DNA of 64,000 nucleotides, taken from contig CAJJDO010000069.1 of the NCBI GenBank assembly GCA_905183005.1, positions 262,961 through 326,960 on the forward strand. Reading direction: 5' to 3'. The first letter of the stretch is position 1, and each line of letters starts with the position of its first letter. The translations under genes and the position numbers were made by a program. This document shows positions 48,101 to 60,103 of the stretch, one piece after another. Source of the stretch: Paramecium pentaurelia. Its lineage: Eukaryota; Ciliophora; Oligohymenophorea; Peniculida; Parameciidae. A model generated the notes under the pieces. The model was not told the origin of the DNA and did not search any database. It worked only from the letters and a program-made list of their open reading frames with translations.

Positions 48101-50016
48101 CAGAATGATTTATTTACATTCATAATATTGGAATCTTAATTAAGATGTTTTTAAATAACAATAATTGGATCAGGTTAACTACTAATTTCTTCGATATCTT
48201 CAATTTACATATATTAAAACTATTGATTACTTAATTCAAACTAAAATGTCTTAAAATTTAGATCATTTAGAATTAATTCTGTATATTTCTAATAAATTCT
48301 TTTTAACTTTTTTGCTCTTCTATTTTATTAGGTAACTTTACGATAGTCTTATTCTATTTCTTATTTTTTATTTAACAACAAATATCCAAGTTAAATTAAT
48401 TTATAAATATCTGGAATTTCCTCTAATAATTAATTCCAAAATTCAATAAACATGATGGTAATTTTCTCCATTTTTTGATAAAATTCCTTTTCCATTTTTT
48501 AATAATTAGCTTCTGCAAAATGATCAAATTATTATGTTAATTATGAATCAATTAAAAATTCTTAAATTAGTCTTTTGTAAAAAAACAATTAAAATTATTG
48601 TGCATATTATGTAACAAATTATTCTGAAATAGATATCTCTTACAAGGCTTAAGTATATTATTTTCTATAATCAATTAAAAAGAAAACAAAGTTTAATCTT
48701 AAATCAATATCATCAGGAAAATGTCTAATTCCATCTTCAAAAATTTAATTTATCAAATGAATTAAAATATATTCATATTAATTTATATTTGGCTTTAATT
48801 TTATAGGTTAAGAAATTTTTGAGTAACAATCTACTCTTTAACAAGTTAATTTATGAATCTCTAAATAACTTTGCAATAATAATTCATATTTTTAATTATT
48901 TTCAAAATTTATCATTAATTCCAGTAAATAAATACATAATTATGAAACTTCAGTTCCATTTTTAGCTTTATAAAAATTAATTTTAAACAAATCAATCTAA
49001 TTTGATTTGGATGATATTATTATTCCACAAATTAATGGAATACCTAATATTAAAATAGTTAGACTATTTTTTAAGAACTTTTCCTCCAATATGAATGAAT
49101 ATAACATCATCAAAATTATCCAAAAATTTATGGCTGAAAATATAGACATCATTTTTTAAATAATCTAATGATGAAAAGGCTTATGTAGATGTACTTTTTG
49201 AAAATAAATTATACTCATTATTAAATAGACTATTATTATTATAGCTGTATATTAAGGAGTAGGAATTAATTAATACACCATTATTTATACAATTATATAC
49301 ACTAATAAAGTAATTTATGCATGACTATTTTTCATTGCCATAGCATTCTTTTTTGAAAACTTTTATTAATATAGAAAGTATGATATCAATAGTGTAAAAA
49401 GGATTGTTATTATTAATCCTATAATTCCAATTATTGCATGAATTGTATAGTTAGTTGTCCAACATTCTTATTTAGTTTCAAACATCATTACAAACTTGCC
49501 TTACTTGTTATATTGGCAAGCCAATAATCCAAATTACATTCTAATTATGGGCCAATATCCAAATGTTAAAGTTATGTATAATAAATATTATAAAATTGTT
49601 AATGGTAATTTCTAAAAGCTTGGATTTCTAATATAAAATATTAGTAATAAGATCAAAATTATAGAAAAAATTACAATCCCAAAAAATAAATAAAATACTA
49701 GTAAATACTTGTTAAATCCAATATTTTTTACATTAATTGTTATGGTAAAATATCTAAAAATAATATTACTTGTTAATACTTAAGCATTAAATTAAATATT
49801 TCAACTGTTGAATCTTTCCAAATGTATTTGATCTTTAAACCAAAATTTAAATAACAATATTAACAAAATACAAAAAATGATGAAATTATCACAAAAAATT
49901 TTGAAGTTTAAAAGTCTTACATTATTAAATACATAATACTAATATACATACTACAATTACTTAAAGAAGCTGGTCTAAAGAGATTGGTTATTATTTTTTT
50001 TAATTTTGTCATACAT
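45108..50016 (-). CDS. Giant PAS-domain transmembrane protein, paralog 2
   Basis: Spliced product 1601 aa; introns at 49779-49805, 48010-48034, 47302-47326 and 46107-46132. Its architecture is the same as that of the gene directly downstream, and it matches that gene in order: KYLLVFYLFFGIV against YLIVFYLCVGIV, the PAS core VNKSFCSLLGYSKTDLIKRNL against VNKAAYSLLGFSKTDLINRN, and the C-terminal extracellular region. The PAS lies at about residues 600-670, and membrane segments reappear after about 1000. The first 70 residues (from ATG 50016) are not shared with paralog 1 and are the weakest part of the model. The conserved SLLG(F/Y)SKTDLI block suggests both bind a similar ligand or partner. 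Sensor function is inferred from the PAS alone. Confidence 0.78.
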
Positions 50017-50176
50017 TATTTTCCTATGTCTCTATGATTTAAAAAAAAAAATAAATTATTTCTCTTAAATAATTATTGAATAATTTTAATTTATTTTTTA
50101 AGGAAAAATTAACATATATTTAATCAAATTATATATATATATATAATATCTGATTATTGTCTAATTAATGCATATT

Positions 50177-52216
50177 TCAATAATAAGGTAAAGTTTAAAA
50201 GTACTATTAAGAAATGAGCTAAAATTGATCTAAATATGAATTGATTTAATCTTATTTTTAACTTTGAGTTTTTGTATCAGGATTCAATTTTGAGAATAAA
50301 TTATTGAAATATTAATTGGTATCATTAAATTGATACTTTCTAATAAAATCTATTATTTTATTAACAACTTGAACTTTTTCAACTGTAAAAGAGCGATTTT
50401 TTATAGAGTTTATTATTTATATCCATCCCTGCGTTTTAAAAGTAATTTTAGTTCCAAATACATAATTTTTGAATTAAAATTATAATATTTCTATAATAGT
50501 TGGATATTCTTCAACTCCACAACCATAAATCATGTAGTTATTTAATAGCTTTTCAGTGTAGAAATTATTATTATTTGTACCATTTAACTTTTTCTCAATT
50601 AAAAATCCTAATTTCAAAACTTTATTTTTTTTATTTTAAATTTTTTCAATTGCTGATATAGCAGATAAATATTGTCCCTTTTCATAATTCTCTTCAGCAA
50701 TTTAGTATGTGTATTTCTCACTTGATTAAGAAGATCGAGAAATATTAGTTGACTTTGATTAATCAGATTCAAATGTTATACACTTTAATTATGATTCCAC
50801 TTAATTAGGATCTTTTTCATTAATTCCAATCATTTTTAGATTTTTAATCTTTTCTTAATTTTTTTAATTTTCTAAATTTTATTCTTCTATGTGTAGTAAA
50901 TCTAATGCTTCTATGTGTTTGGGATGTGAATGATTTAAGTGCTTTTCAAAAAGTCTTACAGCTTTTTCTAAAAATTCAACAAATTGTTGATGAAATTGTA
51001 TTTTTTTTTTCATTTTTTGATAATATTAGATGTAAAAAATTCCTAAATATTAATTTTCCTCTCCAAATAATCCAACACAATATCTTTCAATTTCAGATAA
51101 TTTAAATTCTTCAGATTATTGGGCTTTTAAAAAATTTCTGTAATTCATCAAATACTCCAAATCAGTAATATCAGAAAATAATATCAAGTTTGTTTTATTA
51201 CTATAATCAGAAAGAGATTGGAAATTTAATGATGTAAAAAAACTTGTAAAATTAATAAGTTTTCTAACTTAAAGATCAATCCTAAATTAAAAATGATACA
51301 TCAAAGCATTAAGAAGTAGTACATCAACAATTGCAAATTCACTATCCTCAATATCAGATTAAAATTCATCTTTTGCAATTTATATAACATTTTTATCAAA
51401 ATTTCTATCTTTACCTTTATAAAGAGTCTCTATCATTTATTCAATTCTTTACATTTTCTTATTCATATATTCATTTTATTTACTTATGAAAATAAATAAA
51501 GAACGAGCTGCAATATCTGCATTTACAATTTTTCTATTAGTAGTATTGTTAAGTTTTTTAGAAATGTATCCCAAAAATTAAACTTCAATTTTAAAGTTAT
51601 TTAATTCTTGTTCTAAAGATTCTGAACTTTAGATCTCTAATTCCATTTTATCATATTTTTCAATAAATTCATCACAAATAATATATTTTTATAATTTCCT
51701 TTTCTTTTCTTCAATTTCAGCTAATCTATTCTTTATTTAATTTATTTCATTCTCAAGTTTCACTTCAAATTGCCAAATAACACTCTTTTCAGGATTTTAT
51801 ATTTTATTTGATTTTTATTTTTTTTATATAGTTGGATCTGGATTATATATTATTTTGTGTTTTATTATGAATTTGAAATTAAAATAGTATTCTTTGTTTT
51901 CATCACTAATCCAGCCAAACTTAATTGAATCTTCATTATTTTTTATTTTGTTTATATTCACACCAGCCTTATATATTAAATAACCATGATTGAAAATATA
52001 GTCTTCAATACTTAATTTAGATTTAGACTGATGATTTTGTTTATCTATATACTCATCTTTATTCATGTATTATACATATCCTTTATTATATGTCAATATT
52101 TTTGTTTTAACATCATTACCTTTTTTACTTTTTTTCTGTACTTCAAGATTAAGTCCATCAAGCAAATTTTAAAAGTCTTATAACTCCCCTTCATTTTCCA
52201 ATAAAATTTTAGACAT
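50177..52216 (-). CDS. Large soluble protein of unknown function
   Basis: Intronless 679-codon frame, start 52216, stop 50177. No signal peptide or membrane segment. Charged, helix-rich composition with a likely coiled coil at about residues 135-175 (KLENEINQIKNRLAEIEEKK). Short helical repeats such as GQYLSAISAIEKIQNKKNK in the C-terminal third resemble a single TPR-like unit. A Ser-rich linker (STNISRSSQSSE) precedes it. No family could be assigned. It is on the same strand as, and upstream of, the PAS giants; the gap to paralog 2 is 160 bp, but nothing ties the functions together. Confidence 0.72.
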
Positions 52217-52812
52217 AAAAAATAATATTAAAATATCATTAGAAAAAAACCATTCCAAATTAAATATCATCATAAAGTAATAGTAAAAATTAAATATATT
52301 TAGTATAGATATCATGCTTCAAATTCAAATTTTTTTTTCTTTATAAAGATTAAAACTATCAATATAAATGTACTATCAAATTAGCTTATTTTCTATCTTA
52401 TTTTATGTTTTAGCTTAGTTTAATTGTTTTTATAATATATATTCGATTATTTAATCTCTAGACTTAATAGAATATTTTTAAAATCTAAAGATATTGTAAG
52501 AATAAGTCAAAAATTTATAATTTGTAAATATATTCCTAAATTATATTAATTTATTATGATTAAACCAACACTCTTATTCATTATCATAAAATGGTTTCAT
52601 TTCCATATATTATTATTTTTTAATTAAAAAATATAATATTTTATGTAAATAGAATTTAGTAGAAATAAAATAGTCAAACTTAAATTTTAGGAAATAAAGA
52701 TTAAGTTTGCACTAATATTCAGATAAAGTTTGCACTCATACTTATACTTATATATATATTTTAATTGAAATATTTTAAATTCAAATATTATTTGCGCCAA
52801 ATTTACTTATCA
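52217..52812. promoter_or_regulatory. 596-bp divergent spacer with an 11-bp direct repeat
   Basis: AT-rich region between start codons at 52216 (-) and 52813 (+). The 11-mer AAGTTTGCACT occurs twice on the plus strand, at 52703-52713 and 52726-52736, about 100 bp before the plus-strand start. It is GC-richer than its surroundings and could be a paired factor site. Otherwise nothing recognisable. Confidence 0.3.
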
Positions 52813-53382
52813 ATGAGTGTGTCTCCCCCTAAATCATAATCACTTTCAGCTGATAGAAGAAAAACTACATTATTTATGTACCCTTTCCCCAAACCTCCAA
52901 GTGTTTCTCATTTACCAATCTTCAATATGACAATTAATAAAGAAAATGTTCAACCTCAAAAATAAAGTTGGAATATGTATTAATAATCACAATAACTAAC
53001 AACAGTATCTTAAAAAAAGAAACCTTAAAAATTTATAGAATTAGAGTCTTAGAAGGATCCAAAAGTAAAATATAAATTTCCAATCTTTACTGATAATCAG
53101 CTTGGTATAAAACTTGAATATTAATAATTATTATAAGAAACATATGATAATGATGATGATGTTAATACTAGAGAAAGTGTTATGCAATATTTTATTGATG
53201 TTTGTAAGTAGGATTTAGTTTAGGGGATGAGAGAAAATAAAACAATAAAAGATAAAAAAGGGTAATACTTATTATTAAATAGGAGAAATCCAATAATTAA
53301 CTTTGCAGGATTGCAAAATAGATTAAAAGAATAATATACTAAAATAGAAATTGATGCTTAGATAGTAACTGATGCTATGTGA
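52813..53382 (+). CDS. Small protein, unknown function
   Basis: Intronless 189-codon frame starting MSVSPPKSQSLSADRRKT. The N-terminal half is Pro/Ser/Gln-rich and probably disordered, with ring residues in FMYPFPKPPSVSHLP. The C-terminal half is helical (SVMQYFIDVCKQDL; LQNRLKEQYTKIEID). No domain recognised. It is followed after 55 bp by another small gene on the same strand; no splice sites connect them, so they are treated as separate. Confidence 0.65.
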
Positions 53383-53437
53383 TTTACTATATATGATTAT
53401 TATCATTTATTATATATTAAAATTGATATAAAATATT

Positions 53438-53977
53438 ATGAAAAAATAACATAAGTTTATTAACTCATTTGAATAAGATTTAAATTAATTAGAAACACCT
53501 CCTCATAGATCCATGATTACAAATTATGAAATTTTAATAAAAACAAAGAATTATTTGGATGAAGTATTTTATTAAAAACTAGAAAAATGTTCTATTCATA
53601 CTTAAACAATACTGCCAGTAAGTGCAAAAGACAATAAATCATTAGTATTAGATGAAGAAAGAAACTTAAGATCAAGAACTATAGATCATTTTCCATTAGA
53701 TCTTAAGATAGACTCTTAATTAAGATCTATAAATGAAAAAAAGATAAAAGTTAAAAATTGTTGTAAATCTAAATTGAATTCAAGAGAAACATTATGTACT
53801 TAAACAACTACAAGAAGAGAAAGCAATAGTAGTTTTTTAAAGAAAGGAATTTTAAAAAATCATAGTCCTAAATTATAGACAAGTTAAAAAAGAAGTATAA
53901 GTGTGCATTCAGGTAAGAATGTAAGATTTAATCTGATGAATAATAATGTTAGATAATTAATGATATTTGGAAAATGA
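53438..53977 (+). CDS. Small basic protein with PP1-docking motifs (SILK and RVxF types)
   Basis: Intronless 179-codon frame. Its C-terminal part contains KKGILKN at about residues 135-141 and, 20 residues later, GKNVRFNL (KNVRF at 160-164). A [GS]IL[KR] site followed by a K/R-x-V-x-F site is the known bipartite docking code of protein phosphatase 1 regulators; the KGILKN form is the one found in inhibitor-2. The surrounding region is basic and Ser/Thr-rich (TTTRRESNSSF; KRSISVHSG), giving kinase sites next to both motifs. No catalytic domain. A PP1 regulator is therefore an attractive but unproven reading. It is convergent with the degenerate TTLL gene, with 48 bp between the stops. Confidence 0.68.
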
Positions 53978-54025
53978 TTTGATTACTTTTTAGTTTTATA
54001 TATCTCAATATAAGAAAATTGTGAG

Positions 54026-56147
54026 TCAAAATTCATCATCTTGATTACTTTCAGGTTATTTTTCTTCAAATAATGATTTTAACCCTTAACCATCCATTCT
54101 TGAATCAAAAACAACAACAAAATCATTTTGTTCAGAATAGATATTTATTAATTTTCTTTTATCTTTTGGCCATATAGATGGTGATGGAAATAAAACATCA
54201 ACAGAAAGTTATATTGTATTATCAAAAAGTTACTAAGCAAAGTCTTTCATGAAATCTGTATTTTAATCAAATTCTGTTTTAGGTTTGATGTCAATTAACC
54301 ATGGTTTATATTGATTATCAATTATTATTTTAACTTAAAGTAACTAAGTCTTATTTAATGAATACTTCAAAATTATGATCTTTGACAGGCATTTAAGTAA
54401 ATACTGATCTAATATATTCACATATAACTATTTTAATTTCAGGAAGGATTTTATAATCATAATCCACTCTACAATCATCAAAATATTCTAAAATATCTTT
54501 CATTTAAATAATATCCTAATTATTATCTTAATTTAAATGTTCATTTGAATTATACTACAGATCTTTTTCAAATGGAGAGAAATTTATTTATGATTTTTCT
54601 CCATAAAATTATTCAAATAAATATGCTCTCACTATCCCATTTATTTGAGCTATCATTAAATAATAGCATAAATCTAATTTTATTTATTGATATACAAACG
54701 ATCTTATGTATTATTAAACAATAAAACTTTATTATTTTCTACTAGGTGTCGAATATTCTTTGTGAATAAAGTCAAATATACTCTTTGTATTTTCACATAA
54801 CTAAATTCTATCTCCTTCATTTTCACATTTCAAAACTATCCAAATCTCTGTTGAAGTTTTATAATTTCTTATAAATTCATAAAATGAATCTTCTCCCAAA
54901 TTATTTACTATTATTGAAAATGGAAGAAAATCACAATAATTTTAATTTGTTAAAGTACAATATCTTTAAAATCTATTAATTAAATTCTTTTTTGTCCATA
55001 ATGGATTCATAACATCTATATGATTATGTATTTTTATATAAGGAGATAATAAACAAAGTTTTTATTCTATTGCAAATTTCATTTAATCTTCTACACCATC
55101 ACATAACTTTAAAATCTATTCAAAAGGTTGAAATTCTATTTTATCACTTATATGTCTTGATCTTTATTTATTCAAAAATAAACTCTAAGCTTAATAAGTC
55201 CATAATAATTGTACTTCCTCATCAGTCTCATCTGCTTCCTACCACCACCATCTATAACTAAAACATCTTTTCAAAATGCTTTCATTGTTATTATCTTAAA
55301 TTCTATACTTTTATATTCTAATTGCTGATGGACGAATGTATATAGTATGTATACATTGATTTTCAAATTAGCTTTTTTAAAAATGTTTAAGTTTTCTCTA
55401 AATTGGATCTTCCTAAATCTATCCTTATGGTAAATACATTGTTTTTTTTCTTTTTAATAATCTATTCTTCAATTTGTCCAAAAACTCTTTTGGTCTTTAA
55501 ATTTATGGTCTTTAAGGATAAATTAAACTTCTCTCTGTTTATATTGGAGAAAGCAAATTCTCTCTCTATTAATGGAATGGTCTCATCATGTCTTTTACTG
55601 ATTTTTCAATTTAAAAAGGATAGAGTTATTTCATATTTTTAAGATAGTAAAAGTTATGCACAGGAACGTTTTTGTTTTGAGGAGATTTTTCGAGTTTTTT
55701 TAATTTGATATTACTTAACTTTACATCATCTATTACATTTTCAAGGATTTTCTTTTGACTCTCAATATTTTTAATGGATGTTGGAGATTATTAATTTAGA
55801 TTGTAAGGGGAATGCTATTTTATTGATCTTTTTCTACCACGAAGTCGAGCTAAGTTATCATCTTATTTTTGTATTTTATATTTTTAAAGATTTCCATATA
55901 TATCACATTATGATATTTCACGATAGCTAGAATTTAAAAATGTTTCTTTTCTATGGCCAAAAATAGATGGCTTTTAAGTAGCTAATATTTTAAGAGTTGG
56001 TTAAAATGAATGATTAGTAAATAAATATGAAGGAGATATTTGTGTAGGTGAGATATCTTATCTTTTCAAAAGATCATTATGAAGTGAAGTGATATTGGAA
56101 TTAGCGTCAGTATGAATTTTATGTATCGAAGGCATTTTCATGTTCAT
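54026..56147 (-). CDS. TTLL-fold protein lacking catalytic residues (probable pseudoenzyme)
   Basis: Spliced product 699 aa; one 22-nt intron at 54344-54365. Membership of the TTL family is shown by FSYRWWWQEADE (compare KSRWWW in the gene at 689), WTYQAQ, IWIVLKCENEGDRIQL at the place of the ATP motif, QIKLDLCYYLMI at the place of FDIRCY, and FELLQVKIIIDNQYKPWLIDIKPKTE at the place of the Mg-binding EaNtnPS block. In each motif the key residues are changed: Pro and the Gly-rich loop after LK are gone, R of DIR is lost, HLTN is EHLNQ, and the E-x-N pair is D-x-K. ATP-dependent ligation is therefore unlikely. The N-terminal 200 residues are Ser/Lys-rich and unrelated. It may act as a tubulin-binding or regulatory partner of active TTLLs. 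Confidence 0.82.
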
Positions 56148-56820
56148 TATTATAAAATATATATGTAAATAAAAACATTTATACCAAAATAATCTTTGTC
56201 AACAAATTATCATACTTAACTGATGACCAGCTTCTATGTAAGAACATTTTTAATATAATTGAATTCTAAATATTTGAATTAAATTGCCTATTACAAGCAT
56301 ATATGATAAATCTTATATGAGTATTATAACTAAATTTTCAATTATTTTAGACAAAAGTTCTTGCTAAATGTATTTAAATTCAATATTATTATTACTCTAA
56401 AAATTATAATACTCCAAACTAATTTTTTTTTGTTGAACTAATTTGTTTGTAAAATTATCATTTTGATATATTATTATTATTTAAGAGCATAAAATGTAAC
56501 TTATATATTCTTTATCTATCATAAATCGATTATTTATTAGTACTTCAAATAAAAAAATCTATATTATTAATTAAAATTACTAAAAGTATTTGAGTATTCA
56601 AAATTACTTTAATTTTCATTCTTATTTTATAAAAATCATAATTTTTAGTTTTGAAATTCTTAACAAATAATTTTAATAAGAATAATTACTTTTAAATATT
56701 ATTTATCTTCATATTATTACTAAAATTATCTTATTATTTATAAGAATAGCTTAGTATTTGTTTATTCTCTGTAAAATATATGAATTAATTTTAATTTTAT
56801 AATAAATTAAACTATTATGA
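56148..56820. other. AT-rich intergenic spacer of about 670 bp
   Basis: It lies between the start of the degenerate TTLL gene and the tRNA. Frames in all directions are short. I see no gene, repeat or structured RNA; the part next to 56147 should contain that gene's promoter. Confidence 0.45.
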
Positions 56821-56833
56821 AAAAAGAAAAAAA
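56821..56833 (-). terminator. RNA polymerase III terminator of the tRNA gene
   Basis: Two bases after the tRNA 3' end the minus strand reads T7-C-T5, a standard Pol III stop signal. Confidence 0.85.
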
Positions 56834-56835
56834 GC

Positions 56836-56907
56836 GCTAATGGAAGGGCTTGAACCTTCGACCTGTTGGTTAACAGCCAACCGCTCTGCCGACTGAGCTA
56901 CATCAGC
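56836..56907 (-). tRNA. tRNA-Asn (anticodon GUU)
   Basis: A 72-nt cloverleaf without intron or encoded CCA. Acceptor stem GCTGATG/CATTAGC (one G-T pair), D stem GCTC/GAGC, anticodon stem GTTGG/CCAAC around loop CTGTTAA (anticodon GTT), T stem GAAGG/CCTTC around loop TTCAAGC. Internal promoter boxes are visible: A box TAGCTCAGTCGG and B box GGTTCAAGCCC. It is the only clearly GC-rich stretch in this part of the window. Confidence 0.97.
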
Positions 56908-57090
56908 GTATTCGATATATATGTCCTTAATTAATAATTAAACACCAGATCCATTTTTGATCTTAATATATATAAATGAATTAATTTCAAAATCAGTTTA
57001 TATGAGTATTAAAAAATAATTATATACTAAAAAATAAAATTATATAAAAATAAATTCTGAAATATATGAATAACTGTTTTAAATAAAAAA

Positions 57091-59040
57091 TCACTTTAAT
57101 GTATGCAATCTTTTGACCATAATAGGGTTATTTTGAATAGATGAAATACTTTGATTTTCACTAAAAGCTACTGATGGTTGGTGCTAGAGTTATATTTAAC
57201 TTATCTGAAGTTTTGGCATCGTATCTTTTATTTGATCTAATTTATTTAAAACTTAAAAAATTTACTAAACCTCATTTTAAATATCTTCTATTTGAGTACG
57301 TTCTTTTTATTTAATTCTATCGCTTTCAAAGAGACATGAGAAATTATTAAGTACTTATTATTAAAAAATGTTGCAAATTTATCCTAATGTTATTTTTTCT
57401 TCTAGAAAATTATTTAAACCCAATTCTATGTAACCAAGTTGATTTTTTAAATTTTAAATATCAACTATAATATCGAATTCTTTATGAGTTCCTATTATAC
57501 TTTTAAAATTTTCTATATTTTTCAAATTAAGCCTAACTAAGATCTATTTACTTTATTTCATTAGACTTGCTTAATTGTCTAGAGAATTTTTGTATTCTCT
57601 TAAAAATTGCCTAGTATCTCTCAATTATACATGATGTTACTTTGAAAATATGAATTATGTATTTTTATCATATAATAGTTTGTCAATTTCGTTTAATTTA
57701 AATACTAATTCATTAGTGATTGCCTATTTTTCTAAATTTAATTTGTTATTTTCATTTCTAGTTTTCACATTTTCTGCTGACGCTATTTCAATTTATTCCA
57801 TTAAGATTTCTTTCGTTTTCTAACAATCCTTGATCTCATTGTCAAGTACAAAAATTTATTTTTGAAATTTTTCTTTTTCTTGAGTTATTATTTTGTTTTA
57901 TTCTTTTTCATTTTTAAGTGATTCTTCTAATTCATCAAGCGCTTATGATTTCATTTTTAAACATTTCTCATAATTTTTTATTTAATTTTCAAAATTTTTA
58001 ATTTTCTCTTCATTTTCTCCTTCTTTTTTTTTTAATTATTTGACTTTTTCTAATAAATTTTGTATAGTAATTTACTAATTTGAGATTATTTCTTGTTATT
58101 CTTACAATGTTAAATTTTTGTCTTTGATAACTATTGTAAAATCTTCAACGATCTATTTAAATTATCTTGAATATTCACTATAATCATCTTATTGAAATTA
58201 ATCTTAATAATTAAAGAAAATGATTTAGTCTTGTTCTAATTTTTCCAATTGTAATTATTTAATCTATTAATCTTTTTTTTCTTGATTCTCCTAATAATAT
58301 CTTAAACTATTCTCATATATTTTTAATAAGTTTTGTACTTTTTAATCTAAAATATCAGTATTATATTGATCTTTATCTGTATTAACTGGTGTAACCGAAG
58401 CAATAGATGGTTAACTTTTTTTACAGATCATTTCTTAAAATTCTTTATCTTATATTTCAACGAATGATTAATTACCAATTGTTTTAAGTTCAGAATAACA
58501 ATAAGTTTTTTTTTTTATATATCTCTATTCTTTTCGGTTTGTTTCAAATATTTAATTGTTAAATATAAATTCAATTTCTAACAAACTCATAGCAGAATCA
58601 GCAAGGATGATTTATTCAAAATAAATTTAATCATTGTATTTAACTTACTTAAGTTCTAGAATAACTTATTAAATTATTTTTAGATTTTATTGTCTCTAAT
58701 TGGCAATAATTTTCATTGTTTTCATAATAGCATTTTATGTTGTTTATATTCTTATTGAAACTTCTTTTCTATTCCATTTATCATTTTGTAAATATTTTTG
58801 AAAAGTTAAGTTTCTAAATTCTTTCTCCTGTACTATATATTGATTTTTATCATATATTTTATATTTGTATTGATAAGATACTTAAGGTTATAAAAAAAGA
58901 TTGCATGAATATTATTAATTATTTTTTTGCATCTTCATCTCGATATTTTTTTTTTTTTCTATAAGTACTATGTAAACGTCCTTCTAAAATTAGGTTGGAA
59001 TATCTTAAACAGTAAAATAGACTAAAGTTCCTTATTACAT
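57091..59040 (-). CDS. Long coiled-coil protein with a globular N-terminus, unknown
   Basis: Intronless 649-codon frame. The first 120 residues are beta-like (GTLVYFTVQDIPTQFQKDVY; VSYQYKYKIYDKN) and could be a divergent C2-type domain, though I would not assert it. From about residue 250 to 610 the protein is coiled coil (QQITIQNLLEKVKQLKKK; EKEKFQKQIFVLDNEIK) with few breaks. The tail is Ser-rich. This layout is common among ciliary, basal-body and cortical scaffolds, but no specific homolog is recognised. Start at 59040 is the first ATG of the frame. Confidence 0.72.
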
Positions 59041-60103
59041 GTCAATAGAATAAATTTTTGATGTTAATTAAATTTTTATTTTTAATGAGAAATAAATTTG
59101 GTTAAATTAATTTTTTTAATTCTCAAAAATCAATCAATATATATTTATAATTAAATATTAATTAATAGGAATTTTTTATCAAAATAAAAAAATAATGATG
59201 TTGATGAAAAGATTTATATTACAAAATAAAATATCATATTGTCTATTTAATAATTAAATATACATTACTCAGTTAAAAAATTAGAAGCAAATTATGAGAT
59301 CTAAGATTTTTTTATTTTAATAACAAATATTATAAATATATATTATGAATAATAAATAAGAATTGATTAAGTATTTGTTAAATCACTAAGGATGAAATAA
59401 TAATCAATTAATTCATAATGATTATGATCTCAACTATAAAATCTATAAAATGGTTGCTTATTTTAAATTACATAAAATTAAAAACTAAATGCTTTATGAA
59501 AAACTGTGAAATTTTAATTTAAAAAGTTTATATAATTCTTATAATTTTGTGTAAAAGAAAGAGTTGCTAAAATGAACAATAAAAATATGATATTTTAAAA
59601 AAATCATCCTCCTTTAGTAAAATAATTTAACTTGAATTCAAACTTTTTATTATTAATAATTATAATTTTAAATGATTTTCTCTTTTATTATGAAAGCTAA
59701 AAATAATTAGAATAGACAAATTATTTTTATCATTTAAAATTTGAGAATATATTAATATTGAATATTTTTAGTCATTTACTTTATATATATATATATATTG
59801 ATTGCCCTTAAAAATGAAAATTTAATTTTTATACAATACTTCTAATATCATATAATAGTATTAATAATATCAAATCATCAAATCAGAAAATTATAAAAAT
59901 ATACTTATTAGAATTGAAATTATATTCTTTAAAGTTATTATAAAATTTAGTTACTTCACATTTTTATGATAATATTGAATTATAATGGTTTCTATTTTCA
60001 AAATTATATATAGTACCTTATTATTCAAGCAAAATTTACAATGCTGATTTTTTGATTGAAAATATTATAATATATATTCTTTTATGAATTTTAAAATTTT
60101 ATA
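59041..60103. other. 1,063-bp AT-rich spacer with a possible gene relic
   Basis: This is the longest gene-free stretch. On the plus strand at about 59345-59575 there are pieces that read like Paramecium protein (NNQLIHNDYDLNYKIYKM; NFNLKSLYNSYNFVQKK). They are interrupted by TGA codons and a frame change that no normal intron repairs. This may be a decayed gene. The remainder, including a (TA)n run near 59780-59800, shows nothing. Confidence 0.35.

Noticed and set aside
50100..50150. (TA)n run as a telomere-addition or chromosome-end signal
   Set aside because: Simple TA runs occur in many spacers here and no G4T2/G3T3-type telomeric repeat is present.
52813..53977. Single gene joining the two small plus-strand frames
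   Set aside because: The 55-bp gap has a GT but no AG acceptor at a usable distance, and the second frame has its own ATG.
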